Shown here: in pieces, positions 1-6,672 of the stretch
Position numbering within the stretch: the first letter of the stretch is position 1
How the letters are laid out: the number at the start of each line of letters is the position of its first letter
Source of the DNA: Aquificota bacterium
Lineage (GTDB): Bacteria > Aquificota > Aquificia > Aquificales > Hydrogenothermaceae
Assembly (NCBI GenBank): GCA_013153295.1
Contig: JAADEV010000149.1
Span: 1-12,686 of the forward strand
Direction: 5' to 3'
DNA length: 12,686 nt
Position numbers and translations under genes: made by a program
The notes under the pieces: generated by a model
The model's input: the letters and a program-made list of their open reading frames with translations, nothing else
What the model was told of the DNA's origin: nothing
Databases searched by the model: none

Positions 1-1
1 T

Positions 2-89
2 GGAGGAGTCGCCTAGCCTGGCCAATGGCGGGAGACTGTAAATCTCCTGGCGTATGCCTGCGCAGGTTCAAATCCTGCCTCCTCCACCA
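2..89 (+). tRNA. tRNA-Tyr (anticodon GTA)
   Basis: This is a class II tRNA with a complete cloverleaf. The acceptor stem pairs 2-8 with 79-85, the anticodon stem pairs 31-35 with 43-47 around loop CTGTAAA, and the anticodon GTA is at 38-40. A long variable arm with stem GGC/GCC (49-51 with 56-58) and a T stem (62-66 with 74-78) around TTCAAAT complete it. The discriminator is A86, and the 3' CCA is encoded at 87-89. The long variable arm together with GTA identifies it as tyrosine. The next tRNA starts only 4 nt downstream, so the two are very likely one transcript. Any upstream promoter is outside the window. Confidence 0.97.
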
Positions 90-93
90 TTAT

Positions 94-166
94 GCGGGAG
101 TAGCTCAGCTGGTAGAGCATCTGCCTTCCAAGCAGATGGTCGCGGGTTCGAGTCCCGTCTCCCGCT
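94..166 (+). tRNA. tRNA-Gly (anticodon TCC)
   Basis: This is a standard cloverleaf. The acceptor stem GCGGGAG (94-100) pairs with CTCCCGC (159-165). The anticodon stem is 120-124 with 132-136 around loop CTTCCAA, giving anticodon TCC at 127-129. The T stem is 142-146 with 154-158 around TTCGAGT. The discriminator is T166, normal for bacterial glycine tRNA. Unlike the tRNA-Tyr just upstream, no CCA is encoded (TTT follows), so CCA must be added by the nucleotidyltransferase. I see no strong terminator hairpin after it. Confidence 0.97.
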
Positions 167-276
167 TTTATAACCTACTAAAATTTACTTTATACTCCCT
201 TAAGTGTTAATTTTCCTGTAGTTCTTTATCCAAAACCATTTTCCCCTATGTGTCTTTAACCAATCCCTTCCTTTGC

Positions 277-306
277 TTGAAAAAGTAAGTGGCTTAATTA
301 TATATT
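277..306 (+). promoter_or_regulatory. Candidate sigma-70 promoter of the lipoprotein-uppS-cdsA operon
   Basis: The 172 nt between tRNA-Gly and the lipoprotein gene hold a -35-like TTGAAA at 277-282 and overlapping -10-like hexamers, TATATA at 299-304 (16-nt spacer) or TATATT at 301-306 (18-nt spacer). Each matches the consensus at five of six positions. Initiation would fall near 312, about 25 nt before the ATG and just ahead of the ribosome binding site GAGGGAGG at 325-332. I see no other gene or structure in 167-338. This rests on sequence inspection only. Confidence 0.5.
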
Positions 307-338
307 TTTCTTACGACAGAAAAAGAGGGAGGCTATAA

Positions 339-1058
339 ATGAAGAAAGGCTTTATTTTTTTGTTAGCTGGTGCTGTAATTACAGTTTCCTGTGCAAATCA
401 GGAAGAAATTACAACTTTACAAAAGGAGATTATTGAGCTTAAAAAGAAAGTGGCAACAATTGAGGAAAACCAGAGGAAAACACAGGAAGACCTTATAAGA
501 CTTTCAAATAGGCTTGATTATGTGGCTAAAGTATCTTCCCAAAACCAGCTTGAGATACAAAAGTTAAAATCCTTCGGTGGCAAGCCACAGCAAACAACCT
601 CTATGCCACAACCAACAACTCCACAGATACCCCTTGAAAAGGAAGGTGAAGAAATTGTAAAAATGCCTGAAACAGCTGAACAGCTTTATAGAAAGGCTTT
701 AAACGAGTATTACAAAGGTAAAATTTACGAAGCAAGAAGACTGTTTCAGGATTTTATAAAGAAGTTTAAAAATTCTGACCTTTACGACAATGCCCTATTT
801 TGGCTTGGACAGACTTACTACATAGAAGGGCAGTATGAAACTGCCATAGAGATTTTTGACAGGCTTATATCCCAGTGCGAAGCTGGAACACTTGTTGACT
901 GTAATAAATTACCGTCTGCTATGCTTAAGAAAGGGCTTGCCCTTATAAAAATAGGCAAAATAGAGGAAGCAAAAGAGGTTTTATCAAAACTTATAAATCA
1001 GTATCCAACATCTGAGGAGGCTTATATAGCCCAGAAAAAACTTGAGGCTTTACAATGA
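339..1058 (+). CDS. CpoB/YbgF-like periplasmic TPR lipoprotein
   Basis: This 239-residue protein begins with a short basic and hydrophobic signal peptide ending in VSC. Cys18 is the likely lipidation site, although the -3 Thr makes a weak lipobox. Residues about 22-77 are charged heptad-like sequence typical of a coiled coil, and 78-100 form a Pro/Gln/Thr-rich linker. From about 113 to 236 there are three TPR-like helical repeats (AEQLYRKALNEYYKGKIYEA, then NALFWLGQTYYIEGQYETAI). Signal, coiled coil, linker and C-terminal TPRs is the layout of CpoB (YbgF), which works with Tol-Pal in envelope constriction, but no tol or pal gene is visible here. The start is supported by GAGGGAGG six nt upstream. 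The stop overlaps the uppS start as ATGA, suggesting translational coupling. BamD-like or other TPR lipoproteins are less likely alternatives. Confidence 0.75.
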   Translation: MKKGFIFLLAGAVITVSCANQEEITTLQKEIIELKKKVATIEENQRKTQEDLIRLSNRLDYVAKVSSQNQLEIQKLKSFGGKPQQTTSMPQPTTPQIPLEKEGEEIVKMPETAEQLYRKALNEYYKGKIYEARRLFQDFIKKFKNSDLYDNALFWLGQTYYIEGQYETAIEIFDRLISQCEAGTLVDCNKLPSAMLKKGLALIKIGKIEEAKEVLSKLINQYPTSEEAYIAQKKLEALQ

Positions 1059-1756
1059 AAAACCTCTATAAAATCCCAACCCACGTTGCCGTTATTATGG
1101 ACGGTAATGGGAGATGGGCAAGGAGAAGGGGGCTTCCAAGGGTATACGGACACCGTGCAGGTGCAGAAAGGGTGGAGGAGATACTCCAAACTGCAAAGGA
1201 AGTAGGGGTTAAATGGCTGTCTGTGTTTGCCTTTTCCACAGAGAACTGGCAACGCCCAAAGGAAGAGGTAGACACAATAATGTCCCTCCTTGTTGAGTAT
1301 ATAAACAAAAAGGTGCCTTACCTGTTGGAAAACAATATAAGACTAAGGTTTATGGGTAGAATAGACCAGCTACCTGAAAACATAAAACAGACCGTTTTGG
1401 AAGGGGAAGAGGCTACAAAGGGGTGTAAGGGTATGAACTTTGTAGTAGCCTTAAACTACAGTGGAAAGGCTGAGATAATTGATGCTGTAAACCGTATCCT
1501 TGCAGAGGGTAAAGGTAGTATTACAGAGGAGGATTTTAGAAAATACTTTTATATACCTGAGATGCCAGACCCAGACCTGCTTATTAGGACAAGTGGGGAG
1601 GAAAGGATTTCTAACTTTATGCTTTGGCAGATGGCTTACACAGAGTTTTACTTTACAGAAACACTTTGGCCTGACTTTGATAGGGAGGAATTTTTTAAAG
1701 CCCTGTATGAATACCAGTCCCGTGAAAGGCGTTTTGGAAAGGTGTTAGAAGTATGA
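1055..1756 (+). CDS. uppS: Isoprenyl transferase (undecaprenyl diphosphate synthase)
   Basis: UppS is the cis-prenyltransferase that condenses isopentenyl diphosphate onto farnesyl diphosphate to make undecaprenyl diphosphate, the lipid carrier for peptidoglycan and O-antigen units. The 233 residues match the usual family length. The signature HVAVIMDGNGRWARRRGLPR begins at residue 10, with the catalytic magnesium-binding Asp at 16. GHRAGAERV, FAFSTENWQRPKEEV and the C-terminal PDPDLLIRTSGEERISNFML with WPDF are all present. The gene starts inside the stop of the lipoprotein gene (ATGA) with GAGG 7 nt upstream, and its own stop overlaps the cdsA start in the same way. The uppS-cdsA pairing is common in bacteria. 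It uses C5 units from the MEP pathway, whose last enzyme IspH is encoded nearby on the other strand. Confidence 0.97.
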   Translation: MKNLYKIPTHVAVIMDGNGRWARRRGLPRVYGHRAGAERVEEILQTAKEVGVKWLSVFAFSTENWQRPKEEVDTIMSLLVEYINKKVPYLLENNIRLRFMGRIDQLPENIKQTVLEGEEATKGCKGMNFVVALNYSGKAEIIDAVNRILAEGKGSITEEDFRKYFYIPEMPDPDLLIRTSGEERISNFMLWQMAYTEFYFTETLWPDFDREEFFKALYEYQSRERRFGKVLEV

Positions 1757-2502
1757 AGGATTTACTACCACGGCTTGTATCTGGGATAGCCCTTGGGCTA
1801 CTGGCAGTAGCCACAGTCCTTTACTCATCTGTTCCTATCTTTAAACTAACTGTAGCTTCCCTTTCAGCTACAGCAGGTTGGGAGGTTTTCCGTCTTTTCA
1901 GGAAGAATTACCCTGTTATAAATGGTGTTTTAGCTTCTGTTATTGTATTTATCCTGTCTGTTGTTTTTCTGTTTTTTAATTTCTATTTAGCCTTACTTTT
2001 AGTTTTTGTAGTTAGTTTTTTCCTGTCTGTTAAAAGGGATATTACAACTTTAGCTTTGTATATACTTGGTTTTTCTTATACAGTGTTTTTTGTTTCATCA
2101 TTGGGAATAGTCCACCAGATAGACAAGTATCTGGTTTTAGTCCTGTTTGCTACAGTATGGGCAGGGGACACAATGGCATACTTTGTTGGCAAAACGGTAG
2201 GTAAAAGGAAACTTGCCCCGAAACTTTCCCCTAAAAAAACTTGGGAAGGTGCTGTAGGTGGGTTTTTAGGGGGTGTTGTTATAGGACAGTTAGTTGCTAT
2301 CTGGCTTGGTCTTCAAGATACATTAATACCAATTATTATCGGGTCTGTTGTTATGCAGGTAGGAGATTTATTTGAAAGTTTCTTAAAAAGGCAGATAGGT
2401 GTTAAGGATATATCAAACATTATCCCGGGACACGGTGGAATACTTGACAGAATAGACGGCTTAATCTTTGCCAGTGTAGTCTTTGCGTTCTATTATTCTT
2501 GA
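1753..2502 (+). CDS. cdsA: Phosphatidate cytidylyltransferase (CDP-diglyceride synthase)
   Basis: CdsA makes CDP-diacylglycerol from phosphatidic acid and CTP in the cytoplasmic membrane, the branch point for phospholipid synthesis. The 249-residue protein is very hydrophobic, with about seven predicted membrane segments. It carries WAGDTMAYFVGKTVGK near 136-151, LSPKKTWEGAVGG near 158-170, and the full family signature at 209-235 (S-F-L-K-R, K-D at 218-219, HGG at 227-229, then LDRID). The ATG overlaps the uppS stop as ATGA, with AAAGGTG upstream. It is the last gene of its operon. Its final 42 nt overlap the end of motB2 on the other strand, and I see no hairpin terminator after it. Confidence 0.97.
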   Translation: MKDLLPRLVSGIALGLLAVATVLYSSVPIFKLTVASLSATAGWEVFRLFRKNYPVINGVLASVIVFILSVVFLFFNFYLALLLVFVVSFFLSVKRDITTLALYILGFSYTVFFVSSLGIVHQIDKYLVLVLFATVWAGDTMAYFVGKTVGKRKLAPKLSPKKTWEGAVGGFLGGVVIGQLVAIWLGLQDTLIPIIIGSVVMQVGDLFESFLKRQIGVKDISNIIPGHGGILDRIDGLIFASVVFAFYYS

Positions 2503-3192
2503 TTTTTTTTCTTCCATTAAGTCCTGTCTGGGGTTTTTCACTTTTATTATTATTTCCACCCTGTCGTTTCTCCTTCTTAATAACGGCTGGTTCCAAGTGT
2601 AAAGTGGTCTTGTATTTCCGTAGCCTGTAGCTGATATTTTTTTAGGGTCAACCCCCTCTTTTATAAGAAACTCTGCCACATTTACAGCCCTTTTTACCGA
2701 CAGCTCCCACGGGTCTACACCTTTAGGTGGGTTTAGGTCTGTATGTCCCTCTATGTATATCTCTATATTTTCCTTTTGGGCTATTGTTTTTAAAGCCTTT
2801 GCCACCTCTTTAAGTGCCTTTTTTGCCTTTGGGGACAGCTCTGCAGATTTTTTTTCAAATATCACATCATTAAAAAGTCTAAGGACAACATAATCCTCTA
2901 TCACTTCTATCTGGTATCCGTGTATAGGTAAAACCCTTTTTATTCTTTTTTTCAGGGATAGGGCTATATCCTTAGGTAGGAGACTGATAGGGGGCAGTAG
3001 GGATACTGTTTTTGTGTATTCAAGGGCTTTCTCACCTTGGAAATACCATAAAAATTTCATCAGCTTTTTTATATCAAGGACGCTCATAGAGTATAAAAGT
3101 ATAAAGAATGTTAGAAGTAGGGACATTAAATCACTGAAACTTATTAACCAAGCTGGCGCACTTGGGCATTCTTCCTTTTTTCTCCGTGGCAT
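2461..3192 (-). CDS. Second MotB-type stator subunit (MotB2), OmpA-like C-terminus
   Basis: This 243-residue protein has a short basic N-terminus (MPRRKKEEC) and one membrane helix at about 15-38 with the ion-binding Asp21 in WLISFSDLMSLLLTFFILL. A periplasmic linker and an OmpA-like peptidoglycan-binding domain (about 95-217) follow. The key pair is present: Asp152 in EGHTD and Arg168 in ELSVKRA. The Asn usually found in NWELS is replaced by Pro161 (DPWELS). A charged tail rich in Lys, Glu and Arg runs from about 218 to the end and is encoded partly within the overlap with cdsA. The start has AGGAGA upstream, 9 nt after the end of motB1. The first 36 residues match MotB1 at 29 positions, but the rest is clearly diverged. 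It probably forms stators with MotA, alone or together with MotB1. Confidence 0.88.
   Translation of the reverse strand: MPRRKKEECPSAPAWLISFSDLMSLLLTFFILLYSMSVLDIKKLMKFLWYFQGEKALEYTKTVSLLPPISLLPKDIALSLKKRIKRVLPIHGYQIEVIEDYVVLRLFNDVIFEKKSAELSPKAKKALKEVAKALKTIAQKENIEIYIEGHTDLNPPKGVDPWELSVKRAVNVAEFLIKEGVDPKKISATGYGNTRPLYTWNQPLLRRRNDRVEIIIKVKNPRQDLMEEKKSRIIERKDYTGKD
3098..3129 (-). repeat. 32-bp segment of motB2 identical to motB1
   Basis: These 32 bases are identical to 3806-3837 in motB1 and lie in the same reading frame, codons 22 to 32 of both genes (LMSLLLTFFIL). The synonymous positions are identical too, including the mixed leucine codons CTA, CTT, CTA. Flanking sequence diverges on both sides, apart from a second short match near the start codons (AAAAAAGGAAGAATG). 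Confidence 0.9.
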
Positions 3193-3201
3193 AACAGTCT
3201 C

Positions 3202-3900
3202 CTAAGATGCGTCTATAACAAACTCTATCCTTCTGTTTTTAGCCCTACCCTGTGGGGTGTTATTTGGGGCAATAGGTCTGTAGGGACCGTATCCCCTTGC
3301 CGCCAGATACTTTTCAGGGTAGCCACACTGTAAAAATATTTTTAAAACTGTTAAAGCCCTTACAGCTGACAGCTCAAGGTTTGATTTATACTTACCTCCA
3401 CTTACAGGGGTGTTGTCTGTATGCCCTTCTATCACAACTGTAAATCTGGCTTCCTTCATCTTTTTACATATATCAAACAGGATAGGTATAAAGTCGTCGT
3501 AGGGGACTGCACTGCCGGGGGGAAACATCTTATCTGTGTTAAGGCGAAACCTGATTATACTTCCGTGGCTCATTATATCCGCTTCTATTCCGCTTTTTTT
3601 CAGGTTTTGTTGTATATTCCTAAGTTCCTGTGTAAGTCTCTTTTTTTTCTTTAGTTTAGGATACATATCAGGTAGTTCCACAGGTATGTTTGACTGGTTT
3701 AACAGCTTATCTTCCATAAAAACCTTCCTTCCCCCTAAGGTCTCTGTCACACCTTTAATAACCATATGGAACCTTTCAAGGGAGATTGTCCCCATAGAGA
3801 AAAGGAGTATAAAGAATGTTAGAAGTAGGGACATTAAGTCTCCGAAACTTATAAGCCAACCGGGTATCTTTTTACATTCTTCCTTTTTTTTACGGGGCAT
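3202..3900 (-). CDS. motB: Flagellar stator protein MotB (first copy, MotB1)
   Basis: MotB couples ion flow to flagellar rotation and anchors the stator to peptidoglycan. The 232-residue protein has a basic N-terminus, one membrane helix at about 14-37 with the conserved ion-binding Asp21 (WLISFGDLMSLLLTFFILL), a linker that should contain the plug, and a canonical OmpA-like domain at about 105-230. The peptidoglycan-binding residues are Asp162 (EGHTDNTP), Asn174, and Arg181 in SNLELSAVRA, followed by ARGYGPYRPIAPN and KNRRIEFVI. Its ATG shares one base with the motA stop (TAATG), and AAGGTG lies just upstream inside motA. motB2 follows after 9 nt. Whether it uses protons or sodium cannot be decided from the sequence. 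Confidence 0.93.
   Translation of the reverse strand: MPRKKKEECKKIPGWLISFGDLMSLLLTFFILLFSMGTISLERFHMVIKGVTETLGGRKVFMEDKLLNQSNIPVELPDMYPKLKKKKRLTQELRNIQQNLKKSGIEADIMSHGSIIRFRLNTDKMFPPGSAVPYDDFIPILFDICKKMKEARFTVVIEGHTDNTPVSGGKYKSNLELSAVRALTVLKIFLQCGYPEKYLAARGYGPYRPIAPNNTPQGRAKNRRIEFVIDAS
3806..3837 (-). repeat. 32-bp segment of motB1 identical to motB2
   Basis: This is the partner of the identical segment at 3098-3129, spaced 708 bp apart in direct orientation. It encodes the ion-channel helix just after Asp21. As a direct repeat it could also serve as a site for recombination that would fuse the two motB genes. Confidence 0.9.
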
Positions 3901-4664
3901 TATTCACCTTCCCCTGCCCTTACCCCAAGCAGGGACATTAGCTTACTCCGTAGCACATTAGGGTTAGTTCCGCTGTTTATAGCCTCAACTGTAAGGATAT
4001 AACTTTCTTTTAGTAGTAGGTTTAGGTCTTTGTAGTATTTCAGTTTTTTTGATACAGGAACACACAGCACATTGGCTAACACCGCACCGTATAAGGTTGT
4101 AATCATAGCAACAGCCATACCGGGACCAAGGGCAGATGGGTCGTTAAGGTTCTGTAGCATCTGGATAAGTCCTATAAGTGTTCCTATCATACCAAAGGCT
4201 GGGAATAACTCCCCTAAAGACTCCCAGACAGATACCTCTGTTGATAGGTCTTGGTCAAGTTTCATAAGGGCTGTTTCTGCATTACTTTTAATCTCTTCTA
4301 TATCCTGACCGTCTATTAACATTCTCATAATATCCCCAAAAAACGGGTCTTTTTCGTAAAAACCGTCTATATCCGCTTCCAATGCCAGTATTCCGTTTTT
4401 TCTTGCTTTGTTAACAACCTCAACTAAAAACTCAACGTGTTCAACTGGGTCAGGTAATCCCGGCTTAAATGCCTTTACTATAGCCTTTACACCGTTTATT
4501 AACTCTTTAAGGGGGTAAGAGGCTAAAGAGGCGGCAAAACCACCTCCCACAACTATAAGTAGAGAGGGGATATTAACAAAGGCTAACGGACTACCGCCAA
4601 GGGCGATTGATACAACCAGAAGTATGAAAGCACCGAGTATACCAATAACCGTTCCTATATCCAA
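3900..4664 (-). CDS. motA: Flagellar stator protein MotA/PomA
   Basis: MotA forms the rotating ring of the stator around MotB and contacts the rotor in the cytoplasm. The 254-residue protein has the family layout: membrane helices at about 5-22 and 32-50, a long cytoplasmic loop (about 55-150), then helices containing FPAFGMIGTLIGLIQML and GPGMAVAMITTLYGAVLANV, and a short cytoplasmic tail. The start MDIGTVIGIL matches how MotA/PomA proteins usually begin. The initiating codon is TTG (4664-4662), preceded by a purine-rich ribosome binding site (AGAGAGGAAGAAG). It lies 11 nt after the PilZ gene and shares one base with motB1, so the stator subunits are probably translationally coupled. There is only one motA for two motB genes. 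Confidence 0.95.
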   Translation of the reverse strand: MDIGTVIGILGAFILLVVSIALGGSPLAFVNIPSLLIVVGGGFAASLASYPLKELINGVKAIVKAFKPGLPDPVEHVEFLVEVVNKARKNGILALEADIDGFYEKDPFFGDIMRMLIDGQDIEEIKSNAETALMKLDQDLSTEVSVWESLGELFPAFGMIGTLIGLIQMLQNLNDPSALGPGMAVAMITTLYGAVLANVLCVPVSKKLKYYKDLNLLLKESYILTVEAINSGTNPNVLRSKLMSLLGVRAGEGE

Positions 4665-4675
4665 CTTCTTCCTCT

Positions 4676-5731
4676 CTAATCAAAGGTTTTAAGTCTTTTG
4701 TAAGCCTTTAAAATCTCCTGTTGCTTTTCCTGAACAAACCTTAAAAGGAAGTTTTTATCTTCCCTATCTATCTGTGTAAACTCAACCCCATAACATACCC
4801 TTTTGTCCACTTCCCTTATGTTTTTAACAACCCCCTTAGCTGATACTGTCCTTTCCTCAAACTGGATTGATACCCCTATCTCCCCGCCTACATTAATGTT
4901 TAACTCCCTTGCCTTTAGTATAGGGAGACAGAAGCCAACCCCATCAATACTAATATCGGCGGTTTCAGTTTCCACTTTTACCTGTTTGTCCCCTTCCCCT
5001 ATAACAACTGTTATAGGTAGGTGTATTCTCAGCCTAAAGTTTCTCCTCCTTTGTATCTGTATAAGGTTAAATGTATGGGGTATTTTGATAATGTATTTAC
5101 CTTTGTCCTCGTAAATATCCTCTATTCTACCTTCCACTATGTAGATGGCATCGTTGTCCCTTACAAACCTTATTTTTACAGTATCACCTTTTTTAAAGGG
5201 AAATGGTGGCTTCCAATCTATTAGATACCAATACATAAACCTTTCGTCTTTGTCGTAAAGGGCTATCGGGTAGCTTTTCTGTTGGTATATTAGGTTTCCC
5301 ACCTGAAATATATCTATATCTTTAGTGGACACTAAAGGGATAAAAGATGGTAGTTTGTCAAAACCTAACTTTTTCCTCATACTTTTTATAAGTTCTTCAC
5401 TGTAGGTGTCAGGGTTTTCCTCTATGTAAGCCTGTATAACCTTTTCAAAGGGGGCTTTATACTCTATTGCAAGGAAGGGGCTTTTATGTAGCTTGTTGGA
5501 ATACTTCCAAAGTATCTCCAGTTCATCTTTTGTAAGCCCTATAGCCTCACCGTTTTTGAAAAAAAGCCTTTTTAAGTATCTGTAGGATATATACTCCTCT
5601 ACCTTTTCCCAGAAAATAAGTATAAGGGCTACCACCAGAAAGCCAAGTATAACTAAGAATGCACCGAAAACATTAACATTATGTATAGCGTCTTTAAAAG
5701 CCTGTATAACTAAGTCTACCCTGCTGTCCAA
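4676..5731 (-). CDS. Membrane-anchored PilZ-domain protein, likely c-di-GMP-responsive motility regulator
   Basis: This 351-residue protein has a membrane helix at about 21-41 (FGAFLVILGFLVVALILIFW), a charged helical region to about 130, a YcgR-N-like beta region at about 130-220, and a C-terminal PilZ domain at about 225-330. The two cyclic di-GMP-binding motifs are intact: RxxxR at 229-233 in QRRRNFRLR, and DxSxxG at 259-264 (DISIDG). YcgR-type proteins bind cyclic di-GMP and slow the flagellar motor. Its place directly before motA suggests the same role here, but YcgR of enterics is soluble and this one is anchored. The start is TTG (5731-5729) with TAGGAAA upstream; no other start codon is close, and the gene begins 9 nt after ispH. 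Confidence 0.85.
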   Translation of the reverse strand: MDSRVDLVIQAFKDAIHNVNVFGAFLVILGFLVVALILIFWEKVEEYISYRYLKRLFFKNGEAIGLTKDELEILWKYSNKLHKSPFLAIEYKAPFEKVIQAYIEENPDTYSEELIKSMRKKLGFDKLPSFIPLVSTKDIDIFQVGNLIYQQKSYPIALYDKDERFMYWYLIDWKPPFPFKKGDTVKIRFVRDNDAIYIVEGRIEDIYEDKGKYIIKIPHTFNLIQIQRRRNFRLRIHLPITVVIGEGDKQVKVETETADISIDGVGFCLPILKARELNINVGGEIGVSIQFEERTVSAKGVVKNIREVDKRVCYGVEFTQIDREDKNFLLRFVQEKQQEILKAYKRLKTFD

Positions 5732-5740
5732 GGCTGTTTC

Positions 5741-6598
5741 CTACCTGTTTGTTATCTCCTGTATCCTTTCAACAACCTCTTTTATTATCCAATCCGGTGT
5801 AGATGCCCCTGCGGACACCCCTATATTTTCAGCGTCTTTAAACCAGTCCTCCTCCAACTCATCTGCCTTTTCCACGTGGTAGGTGTTTGGGTTTAGGGCT
5901 TTGGATATTTGGGCTAATCTTCTGGTGTTTCCACTGTGTTTACCACCTATAATAACCATTACATCAACCTCTTTAGCTAACTTTTTAACCTCTTCCTGTC
6001 TAAGTGATGTGGCATCACAAATTGTGTTAAACACCTTTAACTCTTCCACATTTGAGGCTATATACCCTACAGCTTCCTCAAAAAACTCCTCATTTTGGGT
6101 TGTCTGGGCTACAACCCCAACCCTGTTTCTTTTTGGGAATTTTCTTATTAAATCCTCCATATTCTCAACTACAACACCTTTACCCCCTGCCTCTTCCAAA
6201 TGCCCAACTATACCAATAACCTCAGGGTGTCCCTCCTCGCCGATGATAATAACAAAGTATCCCTCCTCAACAAGCTGTTTTACCTTTTCGTGAACTTTTT
6301 TCACAAAGGGACAGGTGGCATCTATCACATTAACCCCTAACTCCTTAAGCATTCTTTCTGTTTTCGGTGGGACACCGTGGGAACGGATAAGGATTGTATC
6401 CCCCTTTTCAAGCTGGCTGTAATCCTCCAACTCCTTAACATTCATATTTTCCAAAAACTGGACTACCTGTTTGTTGTGTATTATTGGTCCGTTTGTGTAA
6501 GCCTTACCATACTTTTTCCCAGCCTCCACTGCACTATCCACGGCGATTTTTACACCAAAACAAAATCCTGCAGAGTTTGCCACCTTTATGTTTGCCAT
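5741..6598 (-). CDS. ispH: 4-hydroxy-3-methylbut-2-enyl diphosphate reductase
   Basis: IspH is the [4Fe-4S] enzyme that completes the MEP pathway, reducing HMBPP to IPP and DMAPP. The 285-residue protein carries the three cluster cysteines C13 (AGFCFGVKIA), C96 (ATCPFVKKV) and C194 (NTICDATS). The substrate-binding residues are also present: H41 in IIHN, the SHGVPP motif, H124 and E126 in GHPEV, TTQNEEF, and SGNTRRL. I chose the ATG at 6598-6596 (MANIKVANSAGFC) because GGGGGT lies 6 nt before it and the family begins at this point. A TTG at 6619 in frame would add seven unconserved residues. It heads an operon with the PilZ gene and the stator genes, an unusual pairing of an isoprenoid enzyme with motility. 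Confidence 0.95.
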   Translation of the reverse strand: MANIKVANSAGFCFGVKIAVDSAVEAGKKYGKAYTNGPIIHNKQVVQFLENMNVKELEDYSQLEKGDTILIRSHGVPPKTERMLKELGVNVIDATCPFVKKVHEKVKQLVEEGYFVIIIGEEGHPEVIGIVGHLEEAGGKGVVVENMEDLIRKFPKRNRVGVVAQTTQNEEFFEEAVGYIASNVEELKVFNTICDATSLRQEEVKKLAKEVDVMVIIGGKHSGNTRRLAQISKALNPNTYHVEKADELEEDWFKDAENIGVSAGASTPDWIIKEVVERIQEITNR

Positions 6599-6672
6599 TC
6601 CTTTACCCCCAATAAACAAGAGTTGTAAAATTTCATTAACTACATAATAACTACAAAACAGGAGTTTTCAAA
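6599..6672. promoter_or_regulatory. Divergent intergenic region between ispH and queH
   Basis: These 74 nt separate two divergently transcribed genes, so both promoters should lie here or extend into the genes. The region is strongly AT-rich. On the plus strand TTGTAA (6623-6628) and CATAAT (6643-6648) resemble promoter hexamers, but the spacer is only 14 nt. On the minus strand the best -10-like element is TTATTATG near 6651-6644. Ribosome binding sites are AGGAG (6660-6664) for queH and GGGGGT for ispH. The promoters are expected but not clearly resolved. Confidence 0.4.

Noticed and set aside
25..210. A 61-codon open frame across the start of the window
   Set aside because: It runs through both tRNA genes, which fold perfectly; it has no ribosome binding site and no protein-like features.
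2461..3192. motB2 as a plain OmpA/Pal-type protein or a pseudogene of motB
   Set aside because: The N-terminal channel helix with Asp21 is nearly identical to MotB1, there is no signal peptidase site, and the frame and peptidoglycan-binding residues are intact.
3536..3961. A 141-codon plus-strand open frame opposite motB1 and motA
   Set aside because: It is the antisense shadow of well-supported stator genes, spans their junction, and has no ribosome binding site.
5883..6293. A 136-codon plus-strand open frame opposite ispH
   Set aside because: Its serine-, threonine- and proline-rich composition is what antisense of this purine-rich gene gives; ispH is certain on the other strand.
6596..6619. 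A TTG at 6619 as the ispH start
   Set aside because: The seven extra residues are not conserved in IspH, and a good ribosome binding site precedes the ATG at 6598.
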